Assembly: GCA_934667105.1 (NCBI GenBank)
Contig: CAKULG010000003.1
Coordinates: 62,001-126,000 of the forward strand
Direction: 5' to 3'
From: an uncultured Clostridia bacterium
Lineage (GTDB): Bacteria; Bacillota; Clostridia; Christensenellales; Aristaeellaceae
DNA: 64,000 bases
Position numbers and translations under genes: made by a program. Within the stretch, counting starts at the first letter, position 1. Every line of letters begins with the position of its first letter. The notes beneath the pieces are model-generated. The model was given only the letters and a program-made list of their open reading frames with translations, made no database searches and had not been told where the DNA came from. This document shows, piece by piece, positions 18,597-27,250 of this stretch.

Positions 18597-19506
18597 GCTT
18601 TTTCCCTCCCTTCTTTTTCAGCAAGCCGGAGGACAGAATCAGCAGGAACAGCACGGCGGTAATCAGCTTCAGATCGCTGGCCCCCAGGCCGCAGGCAATG
18701 GCCAGGGATACGCACATTTTGTAAATCATCGCGCCAATGATCACGGCGGTGGTATCCTTAACATGCTGCGCACGGGCGAAGAGATTCACGCCGATAATCA
18801 CGCTGGCCAGGCCCAGCACCATGGCCCCCGTGCCCATAGAAATTTCAAACATCCGCTGCTGCTGGCAAAGCACGCCGCCCGAAAGCGCCGCCAGGGCGTT
18901 TGCCAGCATCAGGCCCCAGATTTTCACCGTGCCCTTATCCTTCGCCAGCGCCGTGACCACCGTTTCATTGTCGCCCGCGGCCCGCAGCAGAAAGCCCGCG
19001 CGGGTTTTGAGGAAGAAATCCAGCAGCAGCTTCACCAGAAGCGCCAGCGCCGCCGCAAGAATCAGCGTGGAAACGGCGCTGGGCAGGCCGTCGGCCACGG
19101 GATTATTGCGAAAGAGGGTGACGGCCTTGCGCGGGATGGAAACCAGAGGATTTCCCCCCGTGATGTGCAGATTGATAGAATACAGCGCGGTCATGACGAT
19201 GATGCCAGAAAACAGATCGCGCACCTTAAATTTAACGTGAATCAGCCCCGTGCAAAGGCCCGCCGCCGCGCCGCACAGCGCCGCCGTCAGCAGCGCCAGC
19301 ACGGGAGATACCCCCTGCACCACCAGCAGCGAGGAAACCGCCCCGCCCAGGGGGAAGGAGCCGTCCACCGTCAGATCGGGAAAATCCAGAATGGTATAGG
19401 TGATTAAAATGCCCAGGGCCAGGATGGCGTAAATGAGCCCCTGCTCCAGCGTGCTGGGCAGGGCGTTGAGAAAATTACCGCCGATGGCGGATAGCGCGTT
19501 CAGCAT
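18589..19506 (-). CDS. trpY: ABC transporter permease, tryptophan-type system
   Basis: A roughly 305-residue polytopic membrane protein of the LivH/BPD_transp_2-like type, with about eight to nine hydrophobic helices and the segment YTILDFPDLTVDGSFPLGGAV characteristic of permeases paired with TrpX-like binding proteins. The start is uncertain: an ATG at 19506 lies 13 bases from GAAAGG, and an in-frame TTG at 19515 lies only 4 bases from it. Downstream it overlaps the ATPase gene; upstream a strong hairpin separates it from the binding protein. Confidence 0.85.
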   Translation of the reverse strand: MLNALSAIGGNFLNALPSTLEQGLIYAILALGILITYTILDFPDLTVDGSFPLGGAVSSLLVVQGVSPVLALLTAALCGAAAGLCTGLIHVKFKVRDLFSGIIVMTALYSINLHITGGNPLVSIPRKAVTLFRNNPVADGLPSAVSTLILAAALALLVKLLLDFFLKTRAGFLLRAAGDNETVVTALAKDKGTVKIWGLMLANALAALSGGVLCQQQRMFEISMGTGAMVLGLASVIIGVNLFARAQHVKDTTAVIIGAMIYKMCVSLAIACGLGASDLKLITAVLFLLILSSGLLKKKGGKKHA

Positions 19507-19526
19507 TGCTTGCAATCAACCTTTCT

Positions 19527-19573
19527 AAAAAAAACGCCGTCGCGCCGGGCAGGGGAAGCCCCTCGCCCGGCGC
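19527..19573 (-). terminator. Attenuating hairpin between binding-protein and permease genes
   Basis: On the minus strand a very stable stem (GCGCCGGGC with GCCCGGCGC, inner AGGGG with CCCCT) lies 8 bases after the trpX stop; eight T follow 7 bases later. Because the permease and ATPase genes continue, this looks like a partial terminator or 3'-end protector giving more binding protein than membrane components. Confidence 0.6.
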
Positions 19574-19581
19574 CGCGTTGG

Positions 19582-20562
19582 TTATTCGGCCTTGCTCATA
19601 TCCTGGCCCTTTTCCAGGATGGACGCGGGAATTTCAATATTCATTTCCGCGCAGGCCTCGCTGTTGTAGAACACAGCGCTTTCGGAAATCTTCAGATAGG
19701 GGATTTCCTGGGCGTTTTCTCCGTCCAGCACCCGGGCGGCCAGCAGACCGGTGTCATAGCCCAGCTGCACATAATCCAGCCCCACGGCGGCCACACAGCC
19801 CAGCGTCACCTGCTCCACCTCGCTGCCGAAAACGGGCTTGCCCGCTTCCGCGCTTTCATCCAGCACCACGTCCAGATACTGCACCACGGTGTTATCCGTC
19901 AGCATGCTCAGGCAATCCACCTGGGGCAGCAGTACGGGCAGGGCCAGCGCGATATCCGCGCCGGTGGAAACGCCCTTTTCCACGATTTTAAAGCCGTATT
20001 CAGCGGCGGCTTCCTGATATTGCTTCAGCTGCACCTGGCTGTTGGTTTCGCCGATGGTGTAGAGAATGCCGATGGTCTTGGCCTCGGGCAGCAGGGCGCG
20101 AATGGCCTCCAATTGGAAGGAAACGGGCAGCAGATCGCTGGAGCCGGTCACGTTACCCTCGCCCAGGCCGTCCTCCCGGGCCAGGCCCGCCTCCACGGGG
20201 GCGGAAACGGCGGTGTATACCACGGGCACGCGATCCTCCGCCGCGTTAAAGGCGCAAACCGCCATGGGGGTGGCGATGGCGCAGATCAGATCGTAATCGT
20301 TGTTGGTGAAATTGGCGGCGATATTGGCCGCCAGGCTCATATCCGCCTGGGCGTTTTCATATTTGACGGTGAGATTTTCGCCCTCCACATAGCCGCCGGC
20401 GGCCAGGCCCTTCAGAAACCCTTCCCGGCAGTTATCCAGCGAGCCATGCACCGCGAACTGAGCGATGGCGACGGTAACATCCTTTTTGCCCTCCGCCAGG
20501 GCGCAGCAGCACAGAGAGAGCGCAAGAATCAGGGCGAGCACCAGGAAAATCAGCTTTTTCAT
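19582..20562 (-). CDS. trpX: ABC transporter substrate-binding protein, TrpX-like
   Basis: A 326-residue exported protein of the ABC_sub_bind (PF04392-type) family. The signal peptide (MKKLIFLVLALILALSLCCCALAEG) has cysteines that could serve a lipobox, though ALA-E also fits signal peptidase I. The mature part has two Rossmann-like lobes (VAIAQFAVHGSLDNCREGFLKG, AVGLDYVQLGYDTGLLA). AAGGAGG precedes the ATG. The operon is headed by a T-box whose specifier reads UGG, so tryptophan (or a precursor) is the likely ligand; that part is inference. Confidence 0.88.
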   Translation of the reverse strand: MKKLIFLVLALILALSLCCCALAEGKKDVTVAIAQFAVHGSLDNCREGFLKGLAAGGYVEGENLTVKYENAQADMSLAANIAANFTNNDYDLICAIATPMAVCAFNAAEDRVPVVYTAVSAPVEAGLAREDGLGEGNVTGSSDLLPVSFQLEAIRALLPEAKTIGILYTIGETNSQVQLKQYQEAAAEYGFKIVEKGVSTGADIALALPVLLPQVDCLSMLTDNTVVQYLDVVLDESAEAGKPVFGSEVEQVTLGCVAAVGLDYVQLGYDTGLLAARVLDGENAQEIPYLKISESAVFYNSEACAEMNIEIPASILEKGQDMSKAE

Positions 20563-20622
20563 GGGGATACCTCCTTCAAAATAGGTGAAATATTTTGATG
20601 GGGTTCGCCGAGCCGTGGAAAC

Positions 20623-20930
20623 AAAAACGCCTCAAGCAAATCTGCTTGAGGCGGAAGCTCCGCGGTACCACTCAGCTTGGCCATTCGGCCCACTTGTTCC
20701 ATATGCCATCACATATGCCGACAGGATAACGGGTACGGTTCCCGTCGCTTCCTACGCAGGGGAGAGCCGGAGCGAAGCCGCCCATGTCTCTTCCTTTCAG
20801 AAGCGCCCTCGGAAGCCCATTCAATGCTTTTCCCTGCGCCGCGATTCCACCGCCCGCGGCTCTCTAGAGCAGGAGGAGGAGCATTTACTCTTCTTCCTCG
20901 TTGGTTTATGCGTTCATGATATACGCATTT
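20623..20930 (-). ncRNA. T-box riboswitch, tryptophan (UGG) specifier
   Basis: Read on the minus strand. Stem I closes with GGAAG/CTTCC and AATGCT/AGCATT; the 5' side of the specifier loop carries the AGTA box and the 3' side reads GAA-TGG-GC, placing the UGG (Trp) codon at 20817-20819. The conserved T-box GAGTGGTACCGCG is at 20661-20673. The terminator is an 11-bp stem (20642-20652 with 20628-20638) and five T (20623-20627). Uncharged tRNA-Trp would stabilise the antiterminator and switch on the transporter genes. T-box identity is certain; specifier placement rests on my manual folding. Confidence 0.95.
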
Positions 20931-20944
20931 TTCGCTTTTGTCAA
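20916..20944 (-). promoter_or_regulatory. sigma-A promoter of the T-box/transporter operon
   Basis: Minus-strand TTGACA (20939-20944), 17 bases, TATCAT (20916-20921). A consensus -35 and near-consensus -10 just ahead of T-box stem I. Confidence 0.85.
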
Positions 20945-20980
20945 TCCCTATTTCGTGGAAAAACTGTATTCAGATTGTTT

Positions 20981-21928
20981 TTAACCCTTGAGGGAGCCGA
21001 TCATCGCGCCCTGCACGAAATACTTCTGCACGAAGGGATAGGCGATCAGCAGCGGGGCGGAGGCGATGAAGATCAGGCCGTATTTCATGGTGTAGGCCAG
21101 GTAGGCGCGCCGGGCCAGGGCCACCACCATTTCCTCGTCCAGCACGTTGGGATCGATGGCGGAGAGGGCGGTTTCATTCATGAGCAGAATGCTGCGCAGC
21201 ACGATTTGCAGGGGCTGCAGCGCCTGCTTGCTCACATAGATCAACGCCGTGAAATAGCCGTTCCAGTGGCCCACGCTGTAATACAGCGCCATAACGGCGA
21301 TGATGGGCTTGGCCAGGGGCAGGGCGATGCTGAAAAACGCCCGGAAATCGCTGGCCCCGTCGATGAAGGCCGCCTCGTAGAGATCATTGGGGATGCTGTT
21401 TTGGAAGAACACGCGGGTAATCACCAGGTTGTAAATGGAAATGCCGTTCAGGATAATCAGCGTGTACACCTGATCGATAAAGCCCAGATTCTTGATAATC
21501 AGATAGGTGGGGATCAGGCCGCCGCTGAAATACATGGTAATCAGGAAGTAAATATTCACCACCTGACGGCCGGGCAGCTCCCGCTTGCTGAGAAAATAGC
21601 CCGCGGGAATGGTGAGGAACAGGTTAAACAGCGTGCCCAGCACGGTGTAGATGATGGAATTGCGATAGCCCGCCCAGATGCGCGTTTCGTTGAAGGCCAT
21701 CTGATAGGATTCCAGAGTAAAGCCCTTGGGCAAGAAGGTCACGTTGCCGTTGATTACCTGATAGGGCTCGGAGAAGGAGGCGATAATTGTGAAATACAGG
21801 GGGTACAGCAGAATTACCAGCAGAATCATCAGCAGCGTGATGTTAATCACGTCGAACAGCTTGCCGTCCCGGGGCTTTCCTTTGCTGTTCATGTGCAGCT
21901 CGGCTTTGTTTTTGGGCATGGCGGTCAT
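20981..21928 (-). CDS. Carbohydrate ABC transporter permease (CUT1, YtcP/LplC type)
   Basis: A 315-residue inner-membrane protein with six predicted helices. The EAA loop is in LYEAAFIDGASDFRAFFSIALPLAKPIIAV and the C-terminus (LLIAYPFVQKYFVQGAMIGSLKG) is the hallmark of the YtcP family. It pairs with the LplB-type permease encoded 18 bases upstream. AAAGGAGG precedes the ATG at 21928. No ATPase is encoded nearby; such CUT1 systems commonly share one MsmX-like ATPase encoded elsewhere. Confidence 0.93.
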   Translation of the reverse strand: MTAMPKNKAELHMNSKGKPRDGKLFDVINITLLMILLVILLYPLYFTIIASFSEPYQVINGNVTFLPKGFTLESYQMAFNETRIWAGYRNSIIYTVLGTLFNLFLTIPAGYFLSKRELPGRQVVNIYFLITMYFSGGLIPTYLIIKNLGFIDQVYTLIILNGISIYNLVITRVFFQNSIPNDLYEAAFIDGASDFRAFFSIALPLAKPIIAVMALYYSVGHWNGYFTALIYVSKQALQPLQIVLRSILLMNETALSAIDPNVLDEEMVVALARRAYLAYTMKYGLIFIASAPLLIAYPFVQKYFVQGAMIGSLKG

Positions 21929-21946
21929 TTTCGCATCCTCCTTTCC

Positions 21947-22900
21947 TTACCACAGGCTGATTTCCGTCAGCTTGCGGGAGATGAAATTCACAATGAACAG
22001 CAGCACCACGTTAATCACCGTGTTGAACAGGCCGATAGCGGCGGAGAAGCTGTATTTGCCGCCCAGCAGGCCCAGATCGTATACGTAAGTGGCGATGATG
22101 CGGGAGGTTTCCATATTCAGCGGGTTTTGCAGCAGATAGATTTTTTCAAAGCCCAGGCTCATAATGCTGCCAAAGCGCATGATGAGCAGAATAACGATGG
22201 TGGGCAGAATGCAGGGGATGTTCACATGCCAGATGATCTTCATCCGGGTCGCGCCGTCGATCTTGGCGGCCTCGATCAATTCGGGGGATACGCCTGCCAG
22301 CGCGGCGATATAGATGATGGAGTTCCAGCCCAACTCCTGCCATACGCCTGACCATACCACGATGGAGGGGAAGGCGGAGGGGATGGTGAGGAAATCCGCC
22401 GTGGGCAAGCCGATCATGGCCAGAATGTTGTTCAGCGCGCCGTTTGTGCCGCTGAGAAACAGCGTCAGCATGGAGCAGAGCACCACGGTGGAAATGAAGT
22501 GGGGCGCGTAGGAAACAATCTGAATGGTTTTTTTCAATTTAATATTACGCACTTCGTTGAGCATCAGCGCGAAGATAATGGGCAGGGGGAAGGTGAGCAG
22601 GGAATAAATGGTGATGGTGAGGGTGTTGCGGATCAGATCCCAGAACAGAGGCAACTCGATAAATTTTTTGAAATATTTCAGCCCCACCCAGGTACTGCCC
22701 GTGATGCCCTTGCTGGGCCGGAAATCCCGCAGCGCGATCTGCACGCCGTACATGGGCAGATAATTGAAGATGAAAACATAGATGATGGCGGGCAGCACCA
22801 GCACATACATCTGCCACCGGGTGAAAAAGGTGCGCAGCGTCTTTTTCCACGGGGAGCGCCGGTTGACGGCCCGGGCGGTCGTCTTTGCGGTCATGGACAT
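21947..22900 (-). CDS. Carbohydrate ABC transporter permease (CUT1, LplB type)
   Basis: A 317-residue membrane protein with six helices, an early YLPMYGVQIALRDF (family hallmark), and the EAA loop LIEAAKIDGATRMKIIWHVNIPCILPTIVI. I start it at 22900, 8 bases after GGAGGAG; the open frame runs 16 codons further up without a ribosome site. It is the first gene of a minus-strand permease pair, divergent from the binding-protein gene at 23130. The substrate is probably an oligosaccharide; the identity cannot be told from sequence. Confidence 0.93.
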   Translation of the reverse strand: MSMTAKTTARAVNRRSPWKKTLRTFFTRWQMYVLVLPAIIYVFIFNYLPMYGVQIALRDFRPSKGITGSTWVGLKYFKKFIELPLFWDLIRNTLTITIYSLLTFPLPIIFALMLNEVRNIKLKKTIQIVSYAPHFISTVVLCSMLTLFLSGTNGALNNILAMIGLPTADFLTIPSAFPSIVVWSGVWQELGWNSIIYIAALAGVSPELIEAAKIDGATRMKIIWHVNIPCILPTIVILLIMRFGSIMSLGFEKIYLLQNPLNMETSRIIATYVYDLGLLGGKYSFSAAIGLFNTVINVVLLFIVNFISRKLTEISLW

Positions 22901-22929
22901 AAACAATTCTCCTCCTTCGCTTTTGTAAT

Positions 22930-22958
22930 AGTATACATAAAAAAACATCCCGGGAAAA
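22930..22958 (-). promoter_or_regulatory. possible promoter of the permease pair
   Basis: Minus-strand TATACT (22930-22935) with a weak TTTTCC -35 (22953-22958) 17 bases away. The poor -35 suggests need for an activator, plausibly the AraC-type regulator at 25106. Confidence 0.4.
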
Positions 22959-23066
22959 GACGAAAAAAATAGACATTTCGTGGTTGATTTCGGACGAATC
23001 GGCCGCGTCCTATGGAAATCGCCTCCTTTTTTCCCGAAAACACCGTGGATTGTCCCAAAATTCCGG

Positions 23067-23095
23067 TTGAATTATCCGGTGGGCAAGGATAAAAT
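23067..23095 (+). promoter_or_regulatory. sigma-A promoter of the binding-protein gene
   Basis: TTGAAT (23067-23072), 17 bases, TAAAAT (23090-23095), 34 bases before the start at 23130. The -35 sits inside an imperfect palindrome (CCGG at both ends, 23063-23079), a possible operator. Confidence 0.65.
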
Positions 23096-23129
23096 GAATA
23101 CATCCTAAATCTTCAAAGGAGGAAATACC

Positions 23130-24947
23130 ATGACCAAACGTATCCTTTCCCTGGCGCTGGCTTTGGCGATGCTGCTCTCCTGCGGCGCGGCCCTGGCCGA
23201 AGGCAAGGACTACACCACTTGGAATCCCGCCTGGGATCTGAGCAAGGTGGAAACCATGTCCTATACCTATTGGGAACCCAACTGGCCCATCGCCGCCGAG
23301 GGCGAGAAAATCACCCTGAAGGTGGCCAACACCGTCAGCTCCGCCTATTATAAGGATAAAGAACACAACTGGTTCTGGAATTGGGCCGAAAAGGCCACCG
23401 GCATCACCTTCGATGTGATCAACATCACCGACGAAGCCCTCACCGAGCAGAAGAACATGATGTTCGCCTCCAACAATCTGCCCGACGTGATGATCGGCAT
23501 GTCGCTGACCACGGGCGAGTTGGTGCGCTATGGCATGCAGGAAGAGCAGCTGCTGGACATCACGCCTTATGTCAACGAGGAGACCATGCCCTACCTGACC
23601 AAATGGTTCGAGCTGTATCCCAACCTCAAGACCATCTCCACCACTCCCGACGGCAAGATCTACACCCTGCCTTTTACCCAACAGAATTCCGACTACGAAG
23701 GCTCCCAGCAGACCGTGATCTATTCCATGGATTGGCTGCGCGAGGTCTATCCCGATCTGCCCGAAGTGCCCAACACCCTGGAAGGCTATAATAATTGGGT
23801 GGAAGCCACCAAGGACGTGCTGCCCCACACCCTGGACGAATTCACCGATCTGATGTATAAGTTCAAGGCCAATCATCCCGACAGCTATCCCATCGCCGGC
23901 TGCGCTGCCCGTGGCGGCAATATTCTGAGCTATCTGCTCAACGCCTTCGGCTATCTCACCACCTACGATAACAACTATGGCTACAAGGTCGCCCTGCGCA
24001 ACGGCGAAGTGGTGATTCCCGCTGCCGACGACACCTTCATCGAATTCCTCAAGGTTGCGCATCAGTACTACGTGGACGGCATCTTCAGCAAGGATTTCTT
24101 CACCGCCGATAAGCTGTCCACCGAAGCGCAGATCACCGACAACAAATCCGGCTTCATCGCCGAGGGCGGTATCTACGGCATCATGCCCCTGCCCGAGGAT
24201 TATCACCGCTGGGACGCCATGTATCCCCTCACCAGCCAGTGGAGCGATACGCCCCAGGTGAACGAATCTAACCGGTACGGCGTGGGCGGCTGCGTGCTCT
24301 CCGCCAAGTGCGCCAATCCTGAAGCGGCCCTCAAATTCCTGGATTTCTTTTACAGCGATCTGGGCATTTATTACCTCTGGTGCGGCCCCATCTATCATTC
24401 TCCCGATACGCTGGGCATGGTGGAAGGCTTCTATTATGAAGACGGCGCGAAGCGCTTCCCCGACGTGCTCAACGGCAGCTTCGAAAACAGCATCTCCTTC
24501 GTGAAGGGCATCGGCCTGGGCCAGGCGGGCGCTTTCGGCAACCGCTCCCACTCCATCACCCATCCCGAAAAATACACCACCATGATGCAGACCCTGCAGT
24601 GGATCGAGGGCGTGCCCGAGGATCAGATCAACTACACCAAGTGGGCCTACGATCATGGCGATAACTACGGCCGCATCTGCTCCACCGAGCGCGTGCTGCC
24701 CTACGTGAAGGACGGCTTCCCCTACATCGTGTATTACGACGCCGACACCCAGGAAGAGATCGATGAGATCGTTCTGCTGCTGGAAGACTATGTGGAATCC
24801 TCCGTGGCGAAGTTCATCACCGGCGCCACCGAGGTGACCGAGGAAAACTTCAAGGCCTTCCAGGATGGCTGCAACAAGTATGGCGCCGACCGGCTGCTGG
24901 AGATCTATCAGGAAGCCTATCAGAACTATCTGAACGCCGCCAAGTAA
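23130..24947 (+). CDS. Extracellular solute-binding protein (CUT1, LipO/YtcQ type)
   Basis: A 605-residue exported sugar-binding protein. The signal peptide MTKRILSLALALAMLLSCGAALAEG has a lipobox-like LLSC at Cys18, but ALA-E also suits signal peptidase I; anchoring is therefore uncertain. The mature part has the family features FWNWAEKATGITFDVI, EQKNMMFASNNLPDVMIG and GGCVLSAKCANPEAALKFLDFFYS. A strong AAGGAGG precedes the ATG. Codons end in C far more often than in neighbouring genes, as expected for high expression. It is transcribed away from its permeases and followed by its regulator. Confidence 0.93.
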   Translation: MTKRILSLALALAMLLSCGAALAEGKDYTTWNPAWDLSKVETMSYTYWEPNWPIAAEGEKITLKVANTVSSAYYKDKEHNWFWNWAEKATGITFDVINITDEALTEQKNMMFASNNLPDVMIGMSLTTGELVRYGMQEEQLLDITPYVNEETMPYLTKWFELYPNLKTISTTPDGKIYTLPFTQQNSDYEGSQQTVIYSMDWLREVYPDLPEVPNTLEGYNNWVEATKDVLPHTLDEFTDLMYKFKANHPDSYPIAGCAARGGNILSYLLNAFGYLTTYDNNYGYKVALRNGEVVIPAADDTFIEFLKVAHQYYVDGIFSKDFFTADKLSTEAQITDNKSGFIAEGGIYGIMPLPEDYHRWDAMYPLTSQWSDTPQVNESNRYGVGGCVLSAKCANPEAALKFLDFFYSDLGIYYLWCGPIYHSPDTLGMVEGFYYEDGAKRFPDVLNGSFENSISFVKGIGLGQAGAFGNRSHSITHPEKYTTMMQTLQWIEGVPEDQINYTKWAYDHGDNYGRICSTERVLPYVKDGFPYIVYYDADTQEEIDEIVLLLEDYVESSVAKFITGATEVTEENFKAFQDGCNKYGADRLLEIYQEAYQNYLNAAK

Positions 24948-24983
24948 GGCAAGGGGCGCTGTAAAAAGCGCATCTGCATTCCC

Positions 24984-25011
24984 GCCCGCACGGCCCTTCC
25001 GCCGTGCGGGC
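24984..25011 (+). terminator. Hairpin after the binding-protein gene
   Basis: An 11-bp GC-rich stem (GCCCGCACGGC with GCCGTGCGGGC, 6-base loop) 37 bases after the stop. No T run follows, so it may protect the mRNA end more than terminate. Confidence 0.5.
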
Positions 25012-25047
25012 ACTTCGCGTTCATTTGAGCGCGGGACGGGGCGTGGG

Positions 25048-25076
25048 TTGAAATTTGCGGCGATATCGTGTAAAAT
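25048..25076 (+). promoter_or_regulatory. sigma-A promoter of the membrane AraC gene
   Basis: TTGAAA (25048-25053), 17 bases, TAAAAT (25071-25076), 29 bases before the ATG at 25106. Confidence 0.7.
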
Positions 25077-25105
25077 AGGAACAGAAGAAAAGCGGAGGGG
25101 CAAGC

Positions 25106-27178
25106 ATGGGCGTGATTGGAAAGAAAAGCATTCTGAAAAATTATCTGCTGGCCTATGTGGGCGTGGCCGTGGCGGCCTGCGCCGTGTTGGGGCTGGTGCT
25201 GCTGAACGTCAGCAGCCGCTATATGGATCAGCAGGAACGGGATGCGATCCAGCAGCGCCTCATCAGCGCCAGCGACGATTTTTGCTATCAGATGGAGCAA
25301 ATGGAGCAGCTTTCCATTCGGCTGCGCACCAAGGAGCGCTATCAGCCCTTTTACCTGGCGAAAAACGCCTATAACGAATTGGAAATGATTAAGGATTTCG
25401 CCCAGTACAGCGGCCTTGTTCCTATCGCGGGGGCGTATTATCTGGCCTACGAGGATACGGCGGTGGTTTTCAGCGCTGACGCGAAGATCGAATACCCCCT
25501 GTTCACCCGGCAGTACGCCGATAATACCCCCTATGAAGATTTTATCGCCGCCATGCACGACGGCGCGTGCTTCTGGCGCATTGAAACGGCGGATAAGCAC
25601 ATCATTTTCTATAAGCGCCCCATTTATTTTAACCGCTATTCCCAGAATAGCCAGGCCGATCTGCTGCTTGCCATGAATCAGGCCGCCATGCAGGAGCGCT
25701 ACGCCAGCCTGTTCAAGCTGGACGAGGGGCTTTCCATCGATGTGGACGGCGTGACCCTGCTGGGGGAAGGCACGGAGCAGGCCGCCATGGCCCATTCCCG
25801 CTATCAGGGCGGCGCGCGCGTCACCTTCGCGGTGAAGGCCACCCCCTCCGCTTTTTCCAAGGCGCTGCGGAATATGTTGTATCTGCTCATCGGCCTGTCG
25901 ATGGCTTTCGCGGCGCTTTCCGCCGTGCTGGCGTATCAGAATTATCTGCCGGTGAAGCGCCTGGCCCAGAAGGTCGGCGGGCAGCGGGCGGGGGAAACCG
26001 GCAATGAAATTCAGGCCATCGCCGACGCGGTGGACGATGTGATTCGCCAGAACACCGATTCTGTATCCGCCCTGACGGAGAGCCTGGAAAACATTTCCCG
26101 GTTGAAGGAATCGCTGAAGCAGCAGGTGCTGCTGCGGGCGCTCAGCGGCGATTATGATCCCGCCCTAGCCCAGCGTCTGGCGGACGCGGGGCTGGATATG
26201 CACGGCGATCACCTGTGCGTGGCCCATATCGCGGATGATCCCGCCATCACCACCGAGGCGCTCAAGCGCCATATCGCCGCCATGTCCGACAGCGACGCGC
26301 GGCTGTATCTGGCCCGGCTGGCGGGCCAGCGGGGCTGGGCGCTGCTGATGTGCGCCAAGAATGAGGAAAGCCTGATGGCCGCCTTCGATATGGTCAGCGA
26401 CGAACTGACCGAATGCTTCCCGCAGATGAATATCCGGATGGGGGAGCCCTGCCAGGAGGTGCAGAAGCTGGCCTTTTCCCTGGCCGTTGCCGAAACCGCC
26501 CAGGTGCAGGACAAGCTGCCCGACGGCGAGGAGGAGAAAAAGGTGCTGGCCCGGGCCTGCCGCATGCTGACGGATGGCAATGAAGGCGCGGCCCTGGAAA
26601 GCGTGGATCAGCTGGTGGATATTCTGGAACAGGAATACCCCTCCGCCCTGTTCCGCCGCTATCATCTGGTGGAGATCGTGTATCAGATTCTGGAATGCGG
26701 AAAAAGCCTGGGCTGTAATTTGGATACGGAGGAGCTTCGCGGCTCGCTCACCTATCTGGATACCGATACCGTGCGCAAGATGCTGGCGGACGTGGTGCGC
26801 AGAATCTGCGCCGTCACGCCCCAGGCGGCGGATAAGCTGCCCCCAGCCGCCCGCGCCGTGATGGAATATATCGATCTGCACGCCGCGGATTACGACGTGT
26901 GCCTGGATTCTGTGGCCGCGGCCTGCGATATTTCCACCAAGCATGTCAGCCGCATCGCGCGCAGCGCCACGGGCATGAGCTTTAAGGAATATATTTCCAA
27001 TCGACGCATGCGCAAGGCCAAGCGCCTGCTCAAGGAGGGCCTTTCCTCCACCGATACGGCCAACGCCGTGGGCTATTCGGATGTATCGTATTTCACCAAG
27101 GTGTTCCGCACCTACTGCGGCTGCACTCCCGGGCAATACCGGGAGCAGTTTTTCGGCCAGAAGCAGGCGGAGCAATAA
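25106..27178 (+). CDS. Membrane-bound AraC family regulator with extracellular sensor (YesS/YtdP-like)
   Basis: A 690-residue one-component regulator. Two membrane helices (about 13-35 and 258-280) bracket an extracellular domain of some 220 residues that looks Cache-like. A linker with HAMP-like character (LAYQNYLPVKRLAQKV) and a central cytoplasmic domain follow. The last ~100 residues form the AraC DNA-binding domain (LDSVAAACDISTKHVSRIAR and SSTDTANAVGYSDVSYFTKVF, ending TPGQYREQF). It lies just downstream of the CUT1 binding protein, so it very likely senses an external sugar and controls the transporter at 20981-24947. Confidence 0.92.
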   Translation: MGVIGKKSILKNYLLAYVGVAVAACAVLGLVLLNVSSRYMDQQERDAIQQRLISASDDFCYQMEQMEQLSIRLRTKERYQPFYLAKNAYNELEMIKDFAQYSGLVPIAGAYYLAYEDTAVVFSADAKIEYPLFTRQYADNTPYEDFIAAMHDGACFWRIETADKHIIFYKRPIYFNRYSQNSQADLLLAMNQAAMQERYASLFKLDEGLSIDVDGVTLLGEGTEQAAMAHSRYQGGARVTFAVKATPSAFSKALRNMLYLLIGLSMAFAALSAVLAYQNYLPVKRLAQKVGGQRAGETGNEIQAIADAVDDVIRQNTDSVSALTESLENISRLKESLKQQVLLRALSGDYDPALAQRLADAGLDMHGDHLCVAHIADDPAITTEALKRHIAAMSDSDARLYLARLAGQRGWALLMCAKNEESLMAAFDMVSDELTECFPQMNIRMGEPCQEVQKLAFSLAVAETAQVQDKLPDGEEEKKVLARACRMLTDGNEGAALESVDQLVDILEQEYPSALFRRYHLVEIVYQILECGKSLGCNLDTEELRGSLTYLDTDTVRKMLADVVRRICAVTPQAADKLPPAARAVMEYIDLHAADYDVCLDSVAAACDISTKHVSRIARSATGMSFKEYISNRRMRKAKRLLKEGLSSTDTANAVGYSDVSYFTKVFRTYCGCTPGQYREQFFGQKQAEQ

Positions 27179-27187
27179 GGCTTTTGA

Positions 27188-27219
27188 CGGCCCCTCCTGC
27201 GCAGGCGGGCCGCGTTTTT
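27188..27219 (+). terminator. Rho-independent terminator of the AraC gene
   Basis: GGCCC and GGGCC arms around an inner CTGCGCAG palindrome (27189-27211) followed by GTTTTTC, right after the regulator stop. Confidence 0.75.
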
Positions 27220-27250
27220 CTATTTTTGTTTAAAGGACGGTGCGCTTCTT

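Noticed and set aside
20585..22351. 588-codon plus-strand open frame across the T-box and the first YtcP permease
   Set aside because: It would read through a T-box riboswitch and antisense to a clear membrane permease.
23010..25103. 697-codon minus-strand open frame opposite the first binding protein
   Set aside because: Antisense to a gene with signal peptide, ribosome site and strong C-ending codon bias, which itself keeps the opposite frame open.
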